This document shows positions 33,484 through 41,326 of a stretch of 64,000 nucleotides of DNA, piece by piece. The stretch covers positions 1,106,501 to 1,170,500 of the forward strand of contig NZ_CP026530.1 of the NCBI RefSeq assembly GCF_004006315.1, in the 5' to 3' direction. The notes beneath the pieces were generated by a model. The model saw only the letters and a list, made by a program, of their open reading frames with translations, was not told where the DNA came from and searched no databases. Source of the stretch: Nautilia sp. PV-1 (GTDB lineage: Bacteria; Campylobacterota; Campylobacteria; Campylobacterales; Nautiliaceae). Numbering within the stretch: position 1 is the first letter of the stretch; each line of letters begins with the position of its first letter. Made by a program: the position numbers and the translations under genes.

Positions 33484-35312
33484 TTTAATCCTTTACTTAA
33501 AACTCTTGAACGTTTTTTTTGCGTATTGATTTTGTTGTTTGAAGTTTTGTAAAACATAAACCTGTCCTGTTTGGCCAGTTCGCTCGGGTCTATTCCCGCA
33601 ATCTCCAAAGCTGCTCTTGCATAAACTCTGACATCCAGCGCTTCGTTTCTTTTACCGCTTTTGTTAACCCATCTGCCTTTAACTTTTTTCTCAGCCGTAA
33701 ACTGCTTAAAATATTTTTCATCGTAAATATCCTTATTCGGCCAGTGCATATAAAAAGGTCCCGGCTCTTCTATCATCAAAGCCGAATAAATTTCATCTTT
33801 TGCAGTATTGACCCCTATGCTAAACAATGGAACTTTACCTTTGTTTTTAAGGGAAAATCTTCCGGTGGCTATCGGTGCGTTTACATCTCTCGCTCCTTTT
33901 ATTGCAAATATTTTTCTTAAATATCTTTTTTTACAAAAGTCATATACCGCCTGCGTTCTGTGTCCTCCGGTATCAAGAGCGGCGGCGTATATTTTCATTT
34001 TGTTGCCGCTTTCGTGTTCGAAAACCTTTTGCAGATACAAATCAAGAGCTTTTCTTGTTTCAGGAAGTTTCGGATCACCGTTTATAATCACATAATCAAT
34101 GCTCCAGCTCTCCATTCCGTCACCCCATCCGACAACTTCAACCTCAAATCTGTCGTCCTGGGTGTCTATACCTGCGGTCAATACTCTGACTTCTCCCGGA
34201 ACTTCCGCTGGATACTCCTCTTTTCTTTCAATAAGTTTCTGAATATCCACATCCACGCTTTCAAATATTTCCTCATACGGAAGTGCTTCTCTTGTATTAA
34301 TCCAGGTTTTCATCAGTTTGTCGTTTCTGTCTTTTTCAAGCGCCCTTTTGGCTTTTAAATATTCCCTGAATATTTTTTCCCAACTTAAAAACCCGAGCGG
34401 TGAGTAAAAACTCGGCAGTCTGTATCCTTTATACGGATGTCCTGGATTTTGAGGAATCCATTTACCTTTGTTAAGCATTTCGTTTTTGTAAAACTCGTCT
34501 ATTAGACTCCCGCATTTAGGACATGCGTATTTCACATCGCTTGTAAGCTCATATTTTTCCTCGTCCCATTCATATACGAAATTTTCAGTTTCAAACTTTA
34601 TATATTCCCCGCAGTGAGGACACGGCATAAAATATTCCCTCTGGTCGCTGTCTTCATATTCTTTTTCTATGTTACTCGCACCTTTTATTGTAGGTGTGGA
34701 ATTTATATATATTTTTCTGTTCGGGAAACTGTCCGCCCTGTTTTTTGCAAGAGAAATCGGACTTCCCTCATCGTTTACATCTTCCGGAAACCCGTCCACA
34801 TCATCAAGACAAACCACCCGGCAGCTTAAACTTCTGAAATTCGCCGTTGAATTCGAATAAGCATACACAAGACTGCCTCCCGGAAACTCCATCATCGAAT
34901 TATCGCCCAGGTCGTTTTTCGTTTTTCCGGGTTTTATCTTTTTAGCGAGTCTTTTAACGGCTCTTATCGAAGGTATCAGTTTCATTTGTCTGTGTTTTTT
35001 CAAAAGCGCCTCAGTCGGCAGCATCAAAAGCATAGGCGACGGATACAAATCCATATAAGCCATCAAAAAGTTGTTTCCGACTTCTGTACCGCCTATCTGC
35101 GTTCCTTTTATCAGCTTGACTTCGTGAGTCGGGTCTTGCGGTGAGAGTGCGTCCATTATCTCTTTTAAAAACGGAAATCTATCTGTCCTCCATTTTCCTG
35201 GCTCGGCACTCGACTCTTTCGGTAAAAATCTATATCTGTCGGCCCATTCGCTTATGGTTAAAAGTGGATCAGGTTCAAGACCTTTCAAAAACGCTTCCTT
35301 ATAAATCCCCAT
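33480..35312 (-). CDS. Terminase large subunit (lambda GpA family)
   Basis: A 610-residue packaging motor. The ATPase half has LIKGTQIGGTEVGNNFLMAYMD (Walker A type region) and RVVCLDDVDGFPED (Walker B). A zinc-ribbon-like insert carries CPHCGEYIKF and CPKCGSLID. The nuclease half has TAGIDTQDDRFEVEVVGWG and KGARDVNAPIATG. It cuts at cos and pumps DNA into the capsid. Confidence 0.94.
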   Translation of the reverse strand: MGIYKEAFLKGLEPDPLLTISEWADRYRFLPKESSAEPGKWRTDRFPFLKEIMDALSPQDPTHEVKLIKGTQIGGTEVGNNFLMAYMDLYPSPMLLMLPTEALLKKHRQMKLIPSIRAVKRLAKKIKPGKTKNDLGDNSMMEFPGGSLVYAYSNSTANFRSLSCRVVCLDDVDGFPEDVNDEGSPISLAKNRADSFPNRKIYINSTPTIKGASNIEKEYEDSDQREYFMPCPHCGEYIKFETENFVYEWDEEKYELTSDVKYACPKCGSLIDEFYKNEMLNKGKWIPQNPGHPYKGYRLPSFYSPLGFLSWEKIFREYLKAKRALEKDRNDKLMKTWINTREALPYEEIFESVDVDIQKLIERKEEYPAEVPGEVRVLTAGIDTQDDRFEVEVVGWGDGMESWSIDYVIINGDPKLPETRKALDLYLQKVFEHESGNKMKIYAAALDTGGHRTQAVYDFCKKRYLRKIFAIKGARDVNAPIATGRFSLKNKGKVPLFSIGVNTAKDEIYSALMIEEPGPFYMHWPNKDIYDEKYFKQFTAEKKVKGRWVNKSGKRNEALDVRVYARAALEIAGIDPSELAKQDRFMFYKTSNNKINTQKKRSRVLSKGLK

Positions 35313-35952
35313 TTTCAGCCTTTAAGATTTCAAGTGCGTGTCTCAATTCATTGTTTAACAGCTCTTTGATCGCATTTGAATCGCTCATCGAAGCAACAAT
35401 GGAAGCAACCCTGTCCGAAACGCTTAAAACCGCATCCCTGACTCTTCGTCCGAGTTCAAACGCTTCTTTCTCGACTTCTTTTTTTTCTATTAACTCGCCC
35501 GTTTCTTTTTTGTATTGAATCTCTTTAAGTTTTGCGGTTAATATTTCGCTGACTGTCTTCGCCTGGTTGAGATTCATCGTCCCAAGCAGTTCTTCAAAAC
35601 TTCCGTCAATTTTTACACCGCTTCTTTTAACTTCTTCAAGCACCTCTTTTGCTTTTTGTTTTTCCTCTTCCAGTTTTCTGAAATACTGATTTTTTTCTTC
35701 TTCACTTAAATCTTCAATACTTGGATACTCTCCCTCATAAGCGAATATATCTTTTTCCTGCCTTCTCCTCTCGTTTGCTTCCCTCTGCGCGTCACGGGAA
35801 GGGTCTTTATACTCTTCAAGTATCTTTTTTGCTTCATCGACTTTTATTTTTCCGCCGTCATACGTAGGAATTACACCCCTTTTAACGAGTTTGTTTATAT
35901 ACGTATGTGATCTGTTTACAATTTGAGCGAATTTTCTCTGGCTTACAAGCAT
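35299..35952 (-). CDS. Terminase small subunit (Nu1-like)
   Basis: About 217 residues from ATG 35952, which has GGAGGGGAA in front. An N-terminal MerR/Nu1-type helix-turn-helix (VSQRKFAQIVNRSHTYINKLVKRGVIPTYDGGKIKVDEAK) recognises cos DNA. A long charged helix follows (about 60-130), and the C-terminus should bind the large subunit. It overlaps the large subunit by 14 bases. Confidence 0.85.
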   Translation of the reverse strand: MLVSQRKFAQIVNRSHTYINKLVKRGVIPTYDGGKIKVDEAKKILEEYKDPSRDAQREANERRRQEKDIFAYEGEYPSIEDLSEEEKNQYFRKLEEEKQKAKEVLEEVKRSGVKIDGSFEELLGTMNLNQAKTVSEILTAKLKEIQYKKETGELIEKKEVEKEAFELGRRVRDAVLSVSDRVASIVASMSDSNAIKELLNNELRHALEILKAENGDL

Positions 35953-36155
35953 TTCCCCTCCTGTATTTCTTTCAAATCCATAAGCAAATTGATACATTCA
36001 CTCCAATTGCCTTTAAAAACATACTCAACCGCACCTTTGTAATTTTTCAAAACAACATAATCCCCTTCCGCGTTGCTTAAAGCGTTAAACACCGGACGTG
36101 GTATTGTCTTGATTAACTCTTTCATTCTTTCTGGTGTTTTGTATAAAGTTATCAT
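35943..36155 (-). CDS. Hypothetical phage protein
   Basis: A 70-residue small protein, no family recognised. It has a helical start (TPERMKELIKTIPRP) and a short beta hairpin (DYVVLKNYKGAVEYVFKGN). It overlaps the terminase small subunit start by 10 bases. Confidence 0.6.
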   Translation of the reverse strand: MITLYKTPERMKELIKTIPRPVFNALSNAEGDYVVLKNYKGAVEYVFKGNWSECINLLMDLKEIQEGKCL

Positions 36156-36163
36156 TTCTCCTC

Positions 36164-36649
36164 CTAAAACATTCCTCTTTCAATTTCTTTAACTTCTTCA
36201 AATTCCATAATTTTCCTCAAAACTTTTATATCAATGTTATGCAGATTTTCTTTTATTTCTTTTACAAGTTCTATTGCTTTAAAAGATTCTTCTTTTGTTT
36301 CTGCTTCAATGTAACGATAATATGTAAGCCTCACATTAAACTTTTTTGCAATAAATAGTAAATCTTTACCATCATCTATCATTTTGCATATTTTATCTTT
36401 TGCAAGAGGATGTATTTTTTCCGCTTCCTGTAACACTTTTTTAAAAGCATTTTTATCTTTTCGATACTTAATTGCAAGTTTTACAAACTGTGTATTGCTT
36501 CCGTTCCCTAAAAACTTAACTTCGTATCCTCTCTCGGTTTTTTTTATTTTGTATTTGTCCGGGATAATTTTAAATCTTACTTTTCTTGTTAAATATTTGC
36601 TTAGCTCATTAATTTTGTCCTGTCCGTAAATGTAATCAAGCAAGCTCAT
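36164..36649 (-). CDS. Hypothetical phage protein
   Basis: A 161-residue, lysine-rich, mostly helical protein with the segment RYRKDKNAFKKVLQEAEKIHP in its middle (approximate). A pattern like a helix-turn-helix occurs near IAKKFNVRLTYYRYIEAET, but is not convincing. It lies in the short operon between cos and the terminase, so a role in packaging or late regulation is possible. Confidence 0.6.
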   Translation of the reverse strand: MSLLDYIYGQDKINELSKYLTRKVRFKIIPDKYKIKKTERGYEVKFLGNGSNTQFVKLAIKYRKDKNAFKKVLQEAEKIHPLAKDKICKMIDDGKDLLFIAKKFNVRLTYYRYIEAETKEESFKAIELVKEIKENLHNIDIKVLRKIMEFEEVKEIERGMF

Positions 36650-36858
36650 CTTCTTTTCCTCTTAACGCTTTTTGCGATTTTCAATTTCAAATCACCAATC
36701 TCATTTTTCAGACTTTCATTCTCTTCTTCAAGGCTTCTGCATTTGTGCATATATACCCTAAGCCTCGCATCAATCGCTTTCACATAAAGTTTCTCGGTTC
36801 TGATTTGCTTTGCAGTATAAAGTCCGATCTTGTTTAAAAATTTAATTATCATTTTCAT
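36646..36858 (-). CDS. Small coiled-coil phage protein
   Basis: A 70-residue basic protein with a coiled coil (about residues 28-60, ARLRVYMHKCRSLEEENESLK) and a run of arginine and lysine at the end. It overlaps both neighbours. No family recognised. Confidence 0.55.
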   Translation of the reverse strand: MKMIIKFLNKIGLYTAKQIRTEKLYVKAIDARLRVYMHKCRSLEEENESLKNEIGDLKLKIAKSVKRKRR

Positions 36859-37126
36859 CCCCTTTAATTTTAAACCCTTTTAACATTAACGTTCCAAATA
36901 ATGCGAAACTCTCTTTTATTTCAAGTTCGTCTCTTTTTTCAAGCCTTTTACAAACATCTCTCACCACACCTGGATGCAGTCCGGTTATTTTCCCAAGCTC
37001 CGAATAACTTATAACTTTGTAGCCTTCAATATCTTTACCGTATTTCTTTATCGCGTCGGTAACAATCTTTTCATTTTTCAATGCTTCTTTTCTAATCTTC
37101 CTGATTCTGTTTTCTGAATAGTTCAT
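36842..37126 (-). CDS. Helix-turn-helix protein, first gene after cos
   Basis: A 94-residue protein with a winged-helix-like segment: VISYSELGKITGLHPGVVRDVCKRLEKRDEL. It is the first gene of the packaging operon, downstream of the operator-like palindrome at 37143-37160, and may regulate that promoter or late genes (inference). Confidence 0.6.
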   Translation of the reverse strand: MNYSENRIRKIRKEALKNEKIVTDAIKKYGKDIEGYKVISYSELGKITGLHPGVVRDVCKRLEKRDELEIKESFALFGTLMLKGFKIKGDENDN

Positions 37127-37251
37127 AACTTATCCTTTTTGTAGTGTAAACGATTACACTTTATTATTTGTCAACCAAGCTGAAATACCCAAAACTACGC
37201 GTTTTTTGCGGTTGGCGACCACCGCATTAGATAAATTTCTGGAAGGACCCA
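37127..37251. promoter_or_regulatory. cos-like region, promoter and operator of the packaging operon
   Basis: The minus strand reads, in order: GGGTCCTTCC (37250-37241, like lambda cosQ), a 20-base imperfect dyad TGCGGTGGTCGCCAACCGCA (37226-37207, like cosN), a TTGACA -35 hexamer (37174-37169), and the perfect palindrome with arms AGTGTAA/TTACACT (37160-37143) over the -10 region. AAAAAGGAT stands before the ATG at 37126. Confidence 0.6.
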
Positions 37252-37785
37252 TTACTTTATTTTCCCCAAGTAATAACTGAGATTATGTTCGAACTCTTTT
37301 GGATAGAATTCCTCTATATCTTTTAAAGCCGCTTTGACTATCTGGTCGTTAAACATTTGCGGAACTGATATTGTTCTCTTGATTTCAAGCGGCAATCTTT
37401 CTTTTCCGACACGCTGAAATACTTGATTGTTTTTTGCTATAAACGTGCGAGATAAAACTTTTCTTCCTTCGTCTTTTCTAATCAAAACGCTTACGCCTTT
37501 TTTTGTCTGTTTAGGATTGAAGTGTGATAATGAAAGCCTCCTACTCTTAACATTCATCTTCCATGCATAAGAACCGTCTATCTTTATCAAATTACTTCTC
37601 ATATATTTTTTAAGCTCTTTTGCTTTTATGTTGTAAGTTTTTCTCACATCTTTTACAACCGTCTTCCTGAATCTTGAACCCGCTCTTGTAGTGGTTCTTT
37701 TTTGTGTTTTATACCAGGTGTCTGTATTTAAAAAATCTTTGAATTTATCCAAACCTTTGACTTCTACTTTTAGATCCACACTCAC
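37252..37785 (-). CDS. Minor tail protein Z-like (lambda gpZ family)
   Basis: A 177-residue basic protein resembling prophage minor tail protein Z: VKGLDKFKDFL, TRAGSRFRKTVVKDVRKTYNIKAKELKKYM and SLSHFNPKQTKKGVSVLIRKDEGRKVLSRTFI. It lies just before cos, so it would be at the far end of the packaged genome, apart from the other tail genes. It overlaps the upstream gene by 4 bases. Confidence 0.65.
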   Translation of the reverse strand: MSVDLKVEVKGLDKFKDFLNTDTWYKTQKRTTTRAGSRFRKTVVKDVRKTYNIKAKELKKYMRSNLIKIDGSYAWKMNVKSRRLSLSHFNPKQTKKGVSVLIRKDEGRKVLSRTFIAKNNQVFQRVGKERLPLEIKRTISVPQMFNDQIVKAALKDIEEFYPKEFEHNLSYYLGKIK

Positions 37786-38591
37786 TCCTTTATAAATTCA
37801 AGCTCTTTATTTGCAAACAGCTCTGCGAGTCTTTGCGGAACCAATACGCCTTTAAAGCCGTTATCCCCTACAAACATCTGTTCGTCGTCTTTATATTCTC
37901 CCTCAATCCATTCGCCGTTTATTTTTAACCTCATTCTTTTAGGTATGTAGGATAGATATATTTCGTTTTTCAGAAAATTTGTGAGGTTGTATTTTTTAGA
38001 GATATTTGGATCTCTTAAATATAAGACGGCCGCTCTTATTAATTTATCGTAAGACACTTCATCTTTTATTTTTAAATACTCTTTTAGAGCCTCTTCTTTT
38101 TTACCTGCATATTTAGTATTCATCCTGTAAATGAAATATAAGTTGTTAAATTTAGCTCTGTCTTTGTTTGAAATTTTTACGGCATCTCTATCATCATCGT
38201 ATATATTAAATTCTTTGTCCGAAACAAGTCCGTCATCAGTCCGAGACATTTGCTCATAATCCCGATTTAATGGTATATCTGCTGGACGGATTTTGTCCGG
38301 TGAGTGTCCGATTTTTTTTCGGACAGATTTATAGTGAGTTTCGTTTTTTAAGGGCCAAAAAGCATAAAAGCGTTCTATCTCATCTCTAAACTCTTTTATC
38401 CAATCCATTGCGGTGCTTTTTGGTATTTCCCATAGCTCAGCATAAAACCTTATTGAATTTACTTCATCCATCTGCATATCATGAGAATAAGACATAAAAG
38501 CCATGGCTTTACGTCTTCCTTTTACCCCTTTTTGCTTTAATTCTTCCACATAATCTATTGGATATATTCTATAATTCATTCTATAATTCAA
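37782..38591 (-). CDS. Probable phage replication initiator / helicase loader
   Basis: A 269-residue protein with an N-terminal helical domain (GRRKAMAFMSYSHDM, IPKSTAMDWIKEFRDEIERFY) resembling a winged helix, a polar linker and a C-terminal domain with DEVSYDKLIRAAVLYLRDP and FLKNEIYLSYIP. It directly follows the DnaB-type helicase, the usual place for the loader or initiator. No Walker motif was seen, so it is not a DnaC ATPase. A TTG start at 38591 has GGAGAGG close by; an ATG in frame is at 38579. Confidence 0.6.
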   Translation of the reverse strand: MNYRMNYRIYPIDYVEELKQKGVKGRRKAMAFMSYSHDMQMDEVNSIRFYAELWEIPKSTAMDWIKEFRDEIERFYAFWPLKNETHYKSVRKKIGHSPDKIRPADIPLNRDYEQMSRTDDGLVSDKEFNIYDDDRDAVKISNKDRAKFNNLYFIYRMNTKYAGKKEEALKEYLKIKDEVSYDKLIRAAVLYLRDPNISKKYNLTNFLKNEIYLSYIPKRMRLKINGEWIEGEYKDDEQMFVGDNGFKGVLVPQRLAELFANKELEFIKE

Positions 38592-38600
38592 TTCCTCTCC

Positions 38601-39923
38601 TTATATAACCGGTATATCAACGGGCATAGCTTTATCTTCTTTAATATGAATTTCCCCGTAATTTTGAAACCTTGCAAGAGGTCCGTTAAAAAAGCATTTA
38701 GCAACGCCTGTCTGGCCGTCTCTGTTTTTTAGAACTATAAGCTCTGCTTCGTTTACCGGAGGTTCAATTTGTGTTTCGTTTCTTTTGTAGTAGCTCTCAC
38801 GGTGCAGGCCGATAACAATATCCGCATCCTCTTCCACCGCTCCGCTCTCTCTTATCCCTGCAAGTGTAGGTTTTTTGTTTGCAGACTTTTCGTTTTCCCT
38901 GTTTAACTGGGAAAGCAGCACTACTACAATCCCGTACTCTTTTGCAATCTTTTTGAATTCTTTTGTAATTTCGCTTATTTCGTTTGCGATATTCTGTCCA
39001 GGTTTTTTGATATATCTCAGATGATCTATTATCCAAAACTTAATATTTTTCTTTTCACGGATAACTTTAAACGCTTTTGCTTTTAATTTATGAATAGTCA
39101 AATAGCTTTCGTCATGCAAAACAAGCTCAGAGTTTCTATAAAACTCGACGGCCTCTTTGTAGGCACTGTAATTGCTTAAAGCCCCTCTTTTTATATCGTT
39201 AAGGGTATTACCGCTGTATGAGGCTATAAGCCTTTGCATAATCTTCTCTCCCGGCATTTCCAAACTGTCAAACAATACACCGTGTCCGAGTTTCAGATTA
39301 TGCTCGATTAGCGTAGTAGCAAAGCTCGTTTTACCCATGCTCGGTCTTGCGGCTATAATTACCAAATCACCCGGTGCAAACGCACCTATCAATGTATCAA
39401 GCGTATGAATACCACTTTTATAACCTACAATCCCTCCGAACTCTTTTGCTTTTTGTATCTGCTCTTCCATTTTTTGTATATAAAAGTTAATGCTTTTTTC
39501 ATTACTTTTTGCAGTCTTTGAAGTAATCTCTTCCAAATCTTTTGAGATTTTTGATATAATATCCTCCGAATCATCGTTTAGAATCGTTTTGATTTGATTC
39601 GAGAGGTGCAGAAGTTCTCTTTTTTGTGAGAGGGAAAGCAGAGCTTCTGCATACTCTTCTATCGTTTCTATCGGTGCAGTAGCCAACAATTCAAAAAACA
39701 TCTCTTCATCAAATTTATTCATTTTCACAAGTTCATCTTTTAAAAACACTTCGTCAATAGGCATATCACGAGCATCAAGTTCAACCATCGCTTTAAACAC
39801 ATACTGGTGAAACGGCATATAAAACGCTTCCGGATACAATACGCCTTTTAAAAGATCTATTTTGCTTCCGTCATATATTACTGCGCTTAAAATTCCTCTT
39901 TCTATATCAACGTTATGATACAT
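38601..39923 (-). CDS. Replicative DNA helicase (DnaB family)
   Basis: A 440-residue DnaB-type helicase. The N-terminal helical domain (about 1-100) includes GILSAVIYDGSKID; the RecA-like domain has IIAARPSMGKTSFATTL (Walker A), FWIIDHLRYI (Walker B), VVVLLSQLNRENEK (helicase motif H3) and SGAVEEDADIVIGLHRE. It drives phage DNA replication. It overlaps the next upstream gene by 11 bases. Confidence 0.93.
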   Translation of the reverse strand: MYHNVDIERGILSAVIYDGSKIDLLKGVLYPEAFYMPFHQYVFKAMVELDARDMPIDEVFLKDELVKMNKFDEEMFFELLATAPIETIEEYAEALLSLSQKRELLHLSNQIKTILNDDSEDIISKISKDLEEITSKTAKSNEKSINFYIQKMEEQIQKAKEFGGIVGYKSGIHTLDTLIGAFAPGDLVIIAARPSMGKTSFATTLIEHNLKLGHGVLFDSLEMPGEKIMQRLIASYSGNTLNDIKRGALSNYSAYKEAVEFYRNSELVLHDESYLTIHKLKAKAFKVIREKKNIKFWIIDHLRYIKKPGQNIANEISEITKEFKKIAKEYGIVVVLLSQLNRENEKSANKKPTLAGIRESGAVEEDADIVIGLHRESYYKRNETQIEPPVNEAELIVLKNRDGQTGVAKCFFNGPLARFQNYGEIHIKEDKAMPVDIPVI

Positions 39924-40200
39924 TTCTGCTCTCCATCAAGTTTTTTACACGTTTTATCTCTTCATCGTTCATCCAGTATTCGTTCCAGTGAATCAGTTTT
40001 CCGTTCGCAGCTTTTTTTACGTGTGTTTTTCTTTCTATTTTGATTCCGAATTTTTTCTCCAACACGCTTATGTGATTAGGAAGTCTTAGCATAGCCCATC
40101 TCTCAATCCCGTCCCATGCTGTTAAATGCTCTTTATTAAGAAGTGCGTCAAGAACCGTTCTTGCCTGAGAGTTTTTTCTTGGAAATCTTAACTGTCCCAT
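39913..40200 (-). CDS. Small winged-helix-like phage protein
   Basis: A 95-residue basic protein with ARTVLDALLNKEHLTAWDGIERWAMLRLPNHISVLEKKFGIKIERK, the pattern of a helix-turn-helix domain often encoded next to phage helicases. The beta wing may be HWNEYWMND. It is placed immediately upstream of the helicase. It overlaps its upstream neighbour by 13 bases. Confidence 0.65.
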   Translation of the reverse strand: MGQLRFPRKNSQARTVLDALLNKEHLTAWDGIERWAMLRLPNHISVLEKKFGIKIERKTHVKKAANGKLIHWNEYWMNDEEIKRVKNLMESRNVS

Positions 40201-40397
40201 TGCATATCCTTTTGAATTTGTTTCAACTGATCCTGAATTTTGTTTATTACAAGGTGATACACATCTTTTAATATTTCCCTATCCAAAACAACCACACCCT
40301 CAATCACAACGCTTACCGCCGGGTCTTGCGGACACTGCTGCATTCTTTCAAGTTTTTCTTTAAACATTTCGTATTTTTCAAGAGTTTCTTTTTTCAT
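40188..40397 (-). CDS. Small phage protein of unknown function
   Basis: About 69 residues from ATG 40397, which has GGAGGAAAA just before it. It is helical (KETLEKYEMFKEKLERMQQ) with a short beta segment SVVIEGVVVLD. No family recognised. Confidence 0.55.
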   Translation of the reverse strand: MKKETLEKYEMFKEKLERMQQCPQDPAVSVVIEGVVVLDREILKDVYHLVINKIQDQLKQIQKDMQWDS

Positions 40398-40545
40398 TTT
40401 TCCTCCTCTTCGGTGCAAGTGTAACTTTTACACGCCTCAACACATCTTCCCTTTTTTCCGGATAATCATAAATATAGGGATTAAGTTCACGTCTTATAAT
40501 TTCCTCAATTTTGTCAAGATACACATCAAATAATTTCGAACTCAT
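40378..40545 (-). CDS. Tiny phage protein (55 residues)
   Basis: A 55-residue basic protein, MSSKLFDVYLDKIEEIIRRE at the start, ending in RRVKVTLAPKRRKNEKRNS. It is below common size cut-offs, but AAGGCGG stands before its start and it overlaps both neighbours in frame-coupled fashion. A second ATG two codons upstream (40551) is possible. Function unknown. Confidence 0.6.
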   Translation of the reverse strand: MSSKLFDVYLDKIEEIIRRELNPYIYDYPEKREDVLRRVKVTLAPKRRKNEKRNS

Positions 40546-40660
40546 AATCATCCGCCTTCCAAATTTTTTTCTTATTTTTTTGAACCTGATATATTTCCAT
40601 TGTTTTCAGAACAGCATAAGGCAGTATCAGTGCAATTCCTACCGTTATTGCGTAAATCAT
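40526..40660 (-). CDS. Tiny phage membrane protein (44 residues)
   Basis: A 44-residue protein with one membrane helix (about residues 3-19, IYAITVGIALILPYAVL) and a charged tail. GGAGAGAAA directly precedes its ATG at 40660, which is a strong ribosome binding site. It overlaps the next gene by 20 bases. Function unknown. Confidence 0.6.
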   Translation of the reverse strand: MIYAITVGIALILPYAVLKTMEIYQVQKNKKKIWKADDYEFEII

Positions 40661-40698
40661 TTTCTCTCCTATACATATTGCTCGGATATTCCCATCCG

Positions 40699-40821
40699 TC
40701 AGCCCACTCTTTTAAGTTTTTCGATTTCTTCTCGCATTTGTCTGATTTTTTCATCTTGCAGCCTTATGTAATATTTTAAAGTTACCGGACTTTTCATTTT
40801 TAAGATTGTTTTATTTTGCAT
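40699..40821 (-). CDS. Tiny coiled-coil phage protein (40 residues)
   Basis: A 40-residue basic helix (KYYIRLQDEKIRQMREEIEKL). GGGAGAAAAA precedes its ATG at 40821, and it overlaps the stop of the upstream gene by 11 bases. Function unknown. Confidence 0.5.
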   Translation of the reverse strand: MQNKTILKMKSPVTLKYYIRLQDEKIRQMREEIEKLKRVG

Positions 40822-41173
40822 TTTTTCTCCCTTCAATCGTTGGTATTTCAGGATGTCTTGCAAAAAACTTTAAGAGCTCATCTCTGTCCCAAATTGCTGT
40901 ATTCTTATCATCAGGATTTAGCTTCTTAGGAAAATCCGGATATTTTTTAGACAATTGATTGACCCAACTTGATTTTTTACTTGTGTAAGCCATTATCTCT
41001 TTTTTTGTCCATACAGGCTTTTTCATCAACTCGTCTTTACTCGTCGCAACCATCTCCGCTTTAAATTCTTTAAGCACAGGTTCTATAACCTCTTTTATCG
41101 CATCTCTGACTGCTTTTATTGCTATTTGTTTAATCGCCTCATCAAGCCCTGCTATCTCTAATCTTGCTTCCAT
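40811..41173 (-). CDS. Phage DNA-binding-like protein of the early operon
   Basis: A 120-residue protein: an amphipathic N-terminal helix (about 8-45, AIKQIAIKAVRDAIKEVIEP) followed by a helix-turn-helix-like segment (WTKKEIMAYTSKKSSWVNQLSKKYP) of the kind seen in excisionases and AlpA-like regulators. It could be the excisionase or an early regulator (inference). Overlaps the next upstream gene by 32 bases. Confidence 0.6.
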   Translation of the reverse strand: MEARLEIAGLDEAIKQIAIKAVRDAIKEVIEPVLKEFKAEMVATSKDELMKKPVWTKKEIMAYTSKKSSWVNQLSKKYPDFPKKLNPDDKNTAIWDRDELLKFFARHPEIPTIEGRKNAK

Positions 41174-41312
41174 TTCTTCTCCTTAAATATTCTTTCATCA
41201 GTCTCTCTACCTCTTCCCTGAGAGTCTTACCTCTTCTGACTGCATCCGCTTTAAATTCTCTCAATACTTCACTATCAATTTCCGTAAGCATTCTTTGTCT
41301 TCCTTGGACCAT
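41142..41312 (-). CDS. Ribbon-helix-helix repressor-like protein, first early gene
   Basis: About 56 residues from ATG 41312 with GGGG and AAAAAG in front. The segment RQRMLTEIDSEVLREFKADAVRRGKTLREEVERLMKEYL is a typical ribbon-helix-helix fold. It is the first gene of the early leftward operon, the place for a Cro or Arc-like regulator. The frame stays open upstream to 41384 but that part lies in the large hairpin. Confidence 0.65.
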   Translation of the reverse strand: MVQGRQRMLTEIDSEVLREFKADAVRRGKTLREEVERLMKEYLRRRNGSKIRDSRA

Positions 41313-41326
41313 GCTTTTTCCCCTTT

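Noticed and set aside
37207-37226. The 20-base dyad as a transcription terminator
   Set aside because: Neither strand has a T-run after the stem; T residues precede it on the plus strand. A cos site explains it better.
40419-40433. GTGTAA-N3-TTACAC palindrome as a second certain operator
   Set aside because: It lies inside a tiny coding sequence with no promoter next to it and has a different spacer from the one at 37143; kept only as a possible relative.
40572-40754. A 60-codon frame on the minus strand in the early region
   Set aside because: It is in a different frame from, and overlaps, the 40- and 44-codon genes that have better ribosome binding sites and sensible composition.
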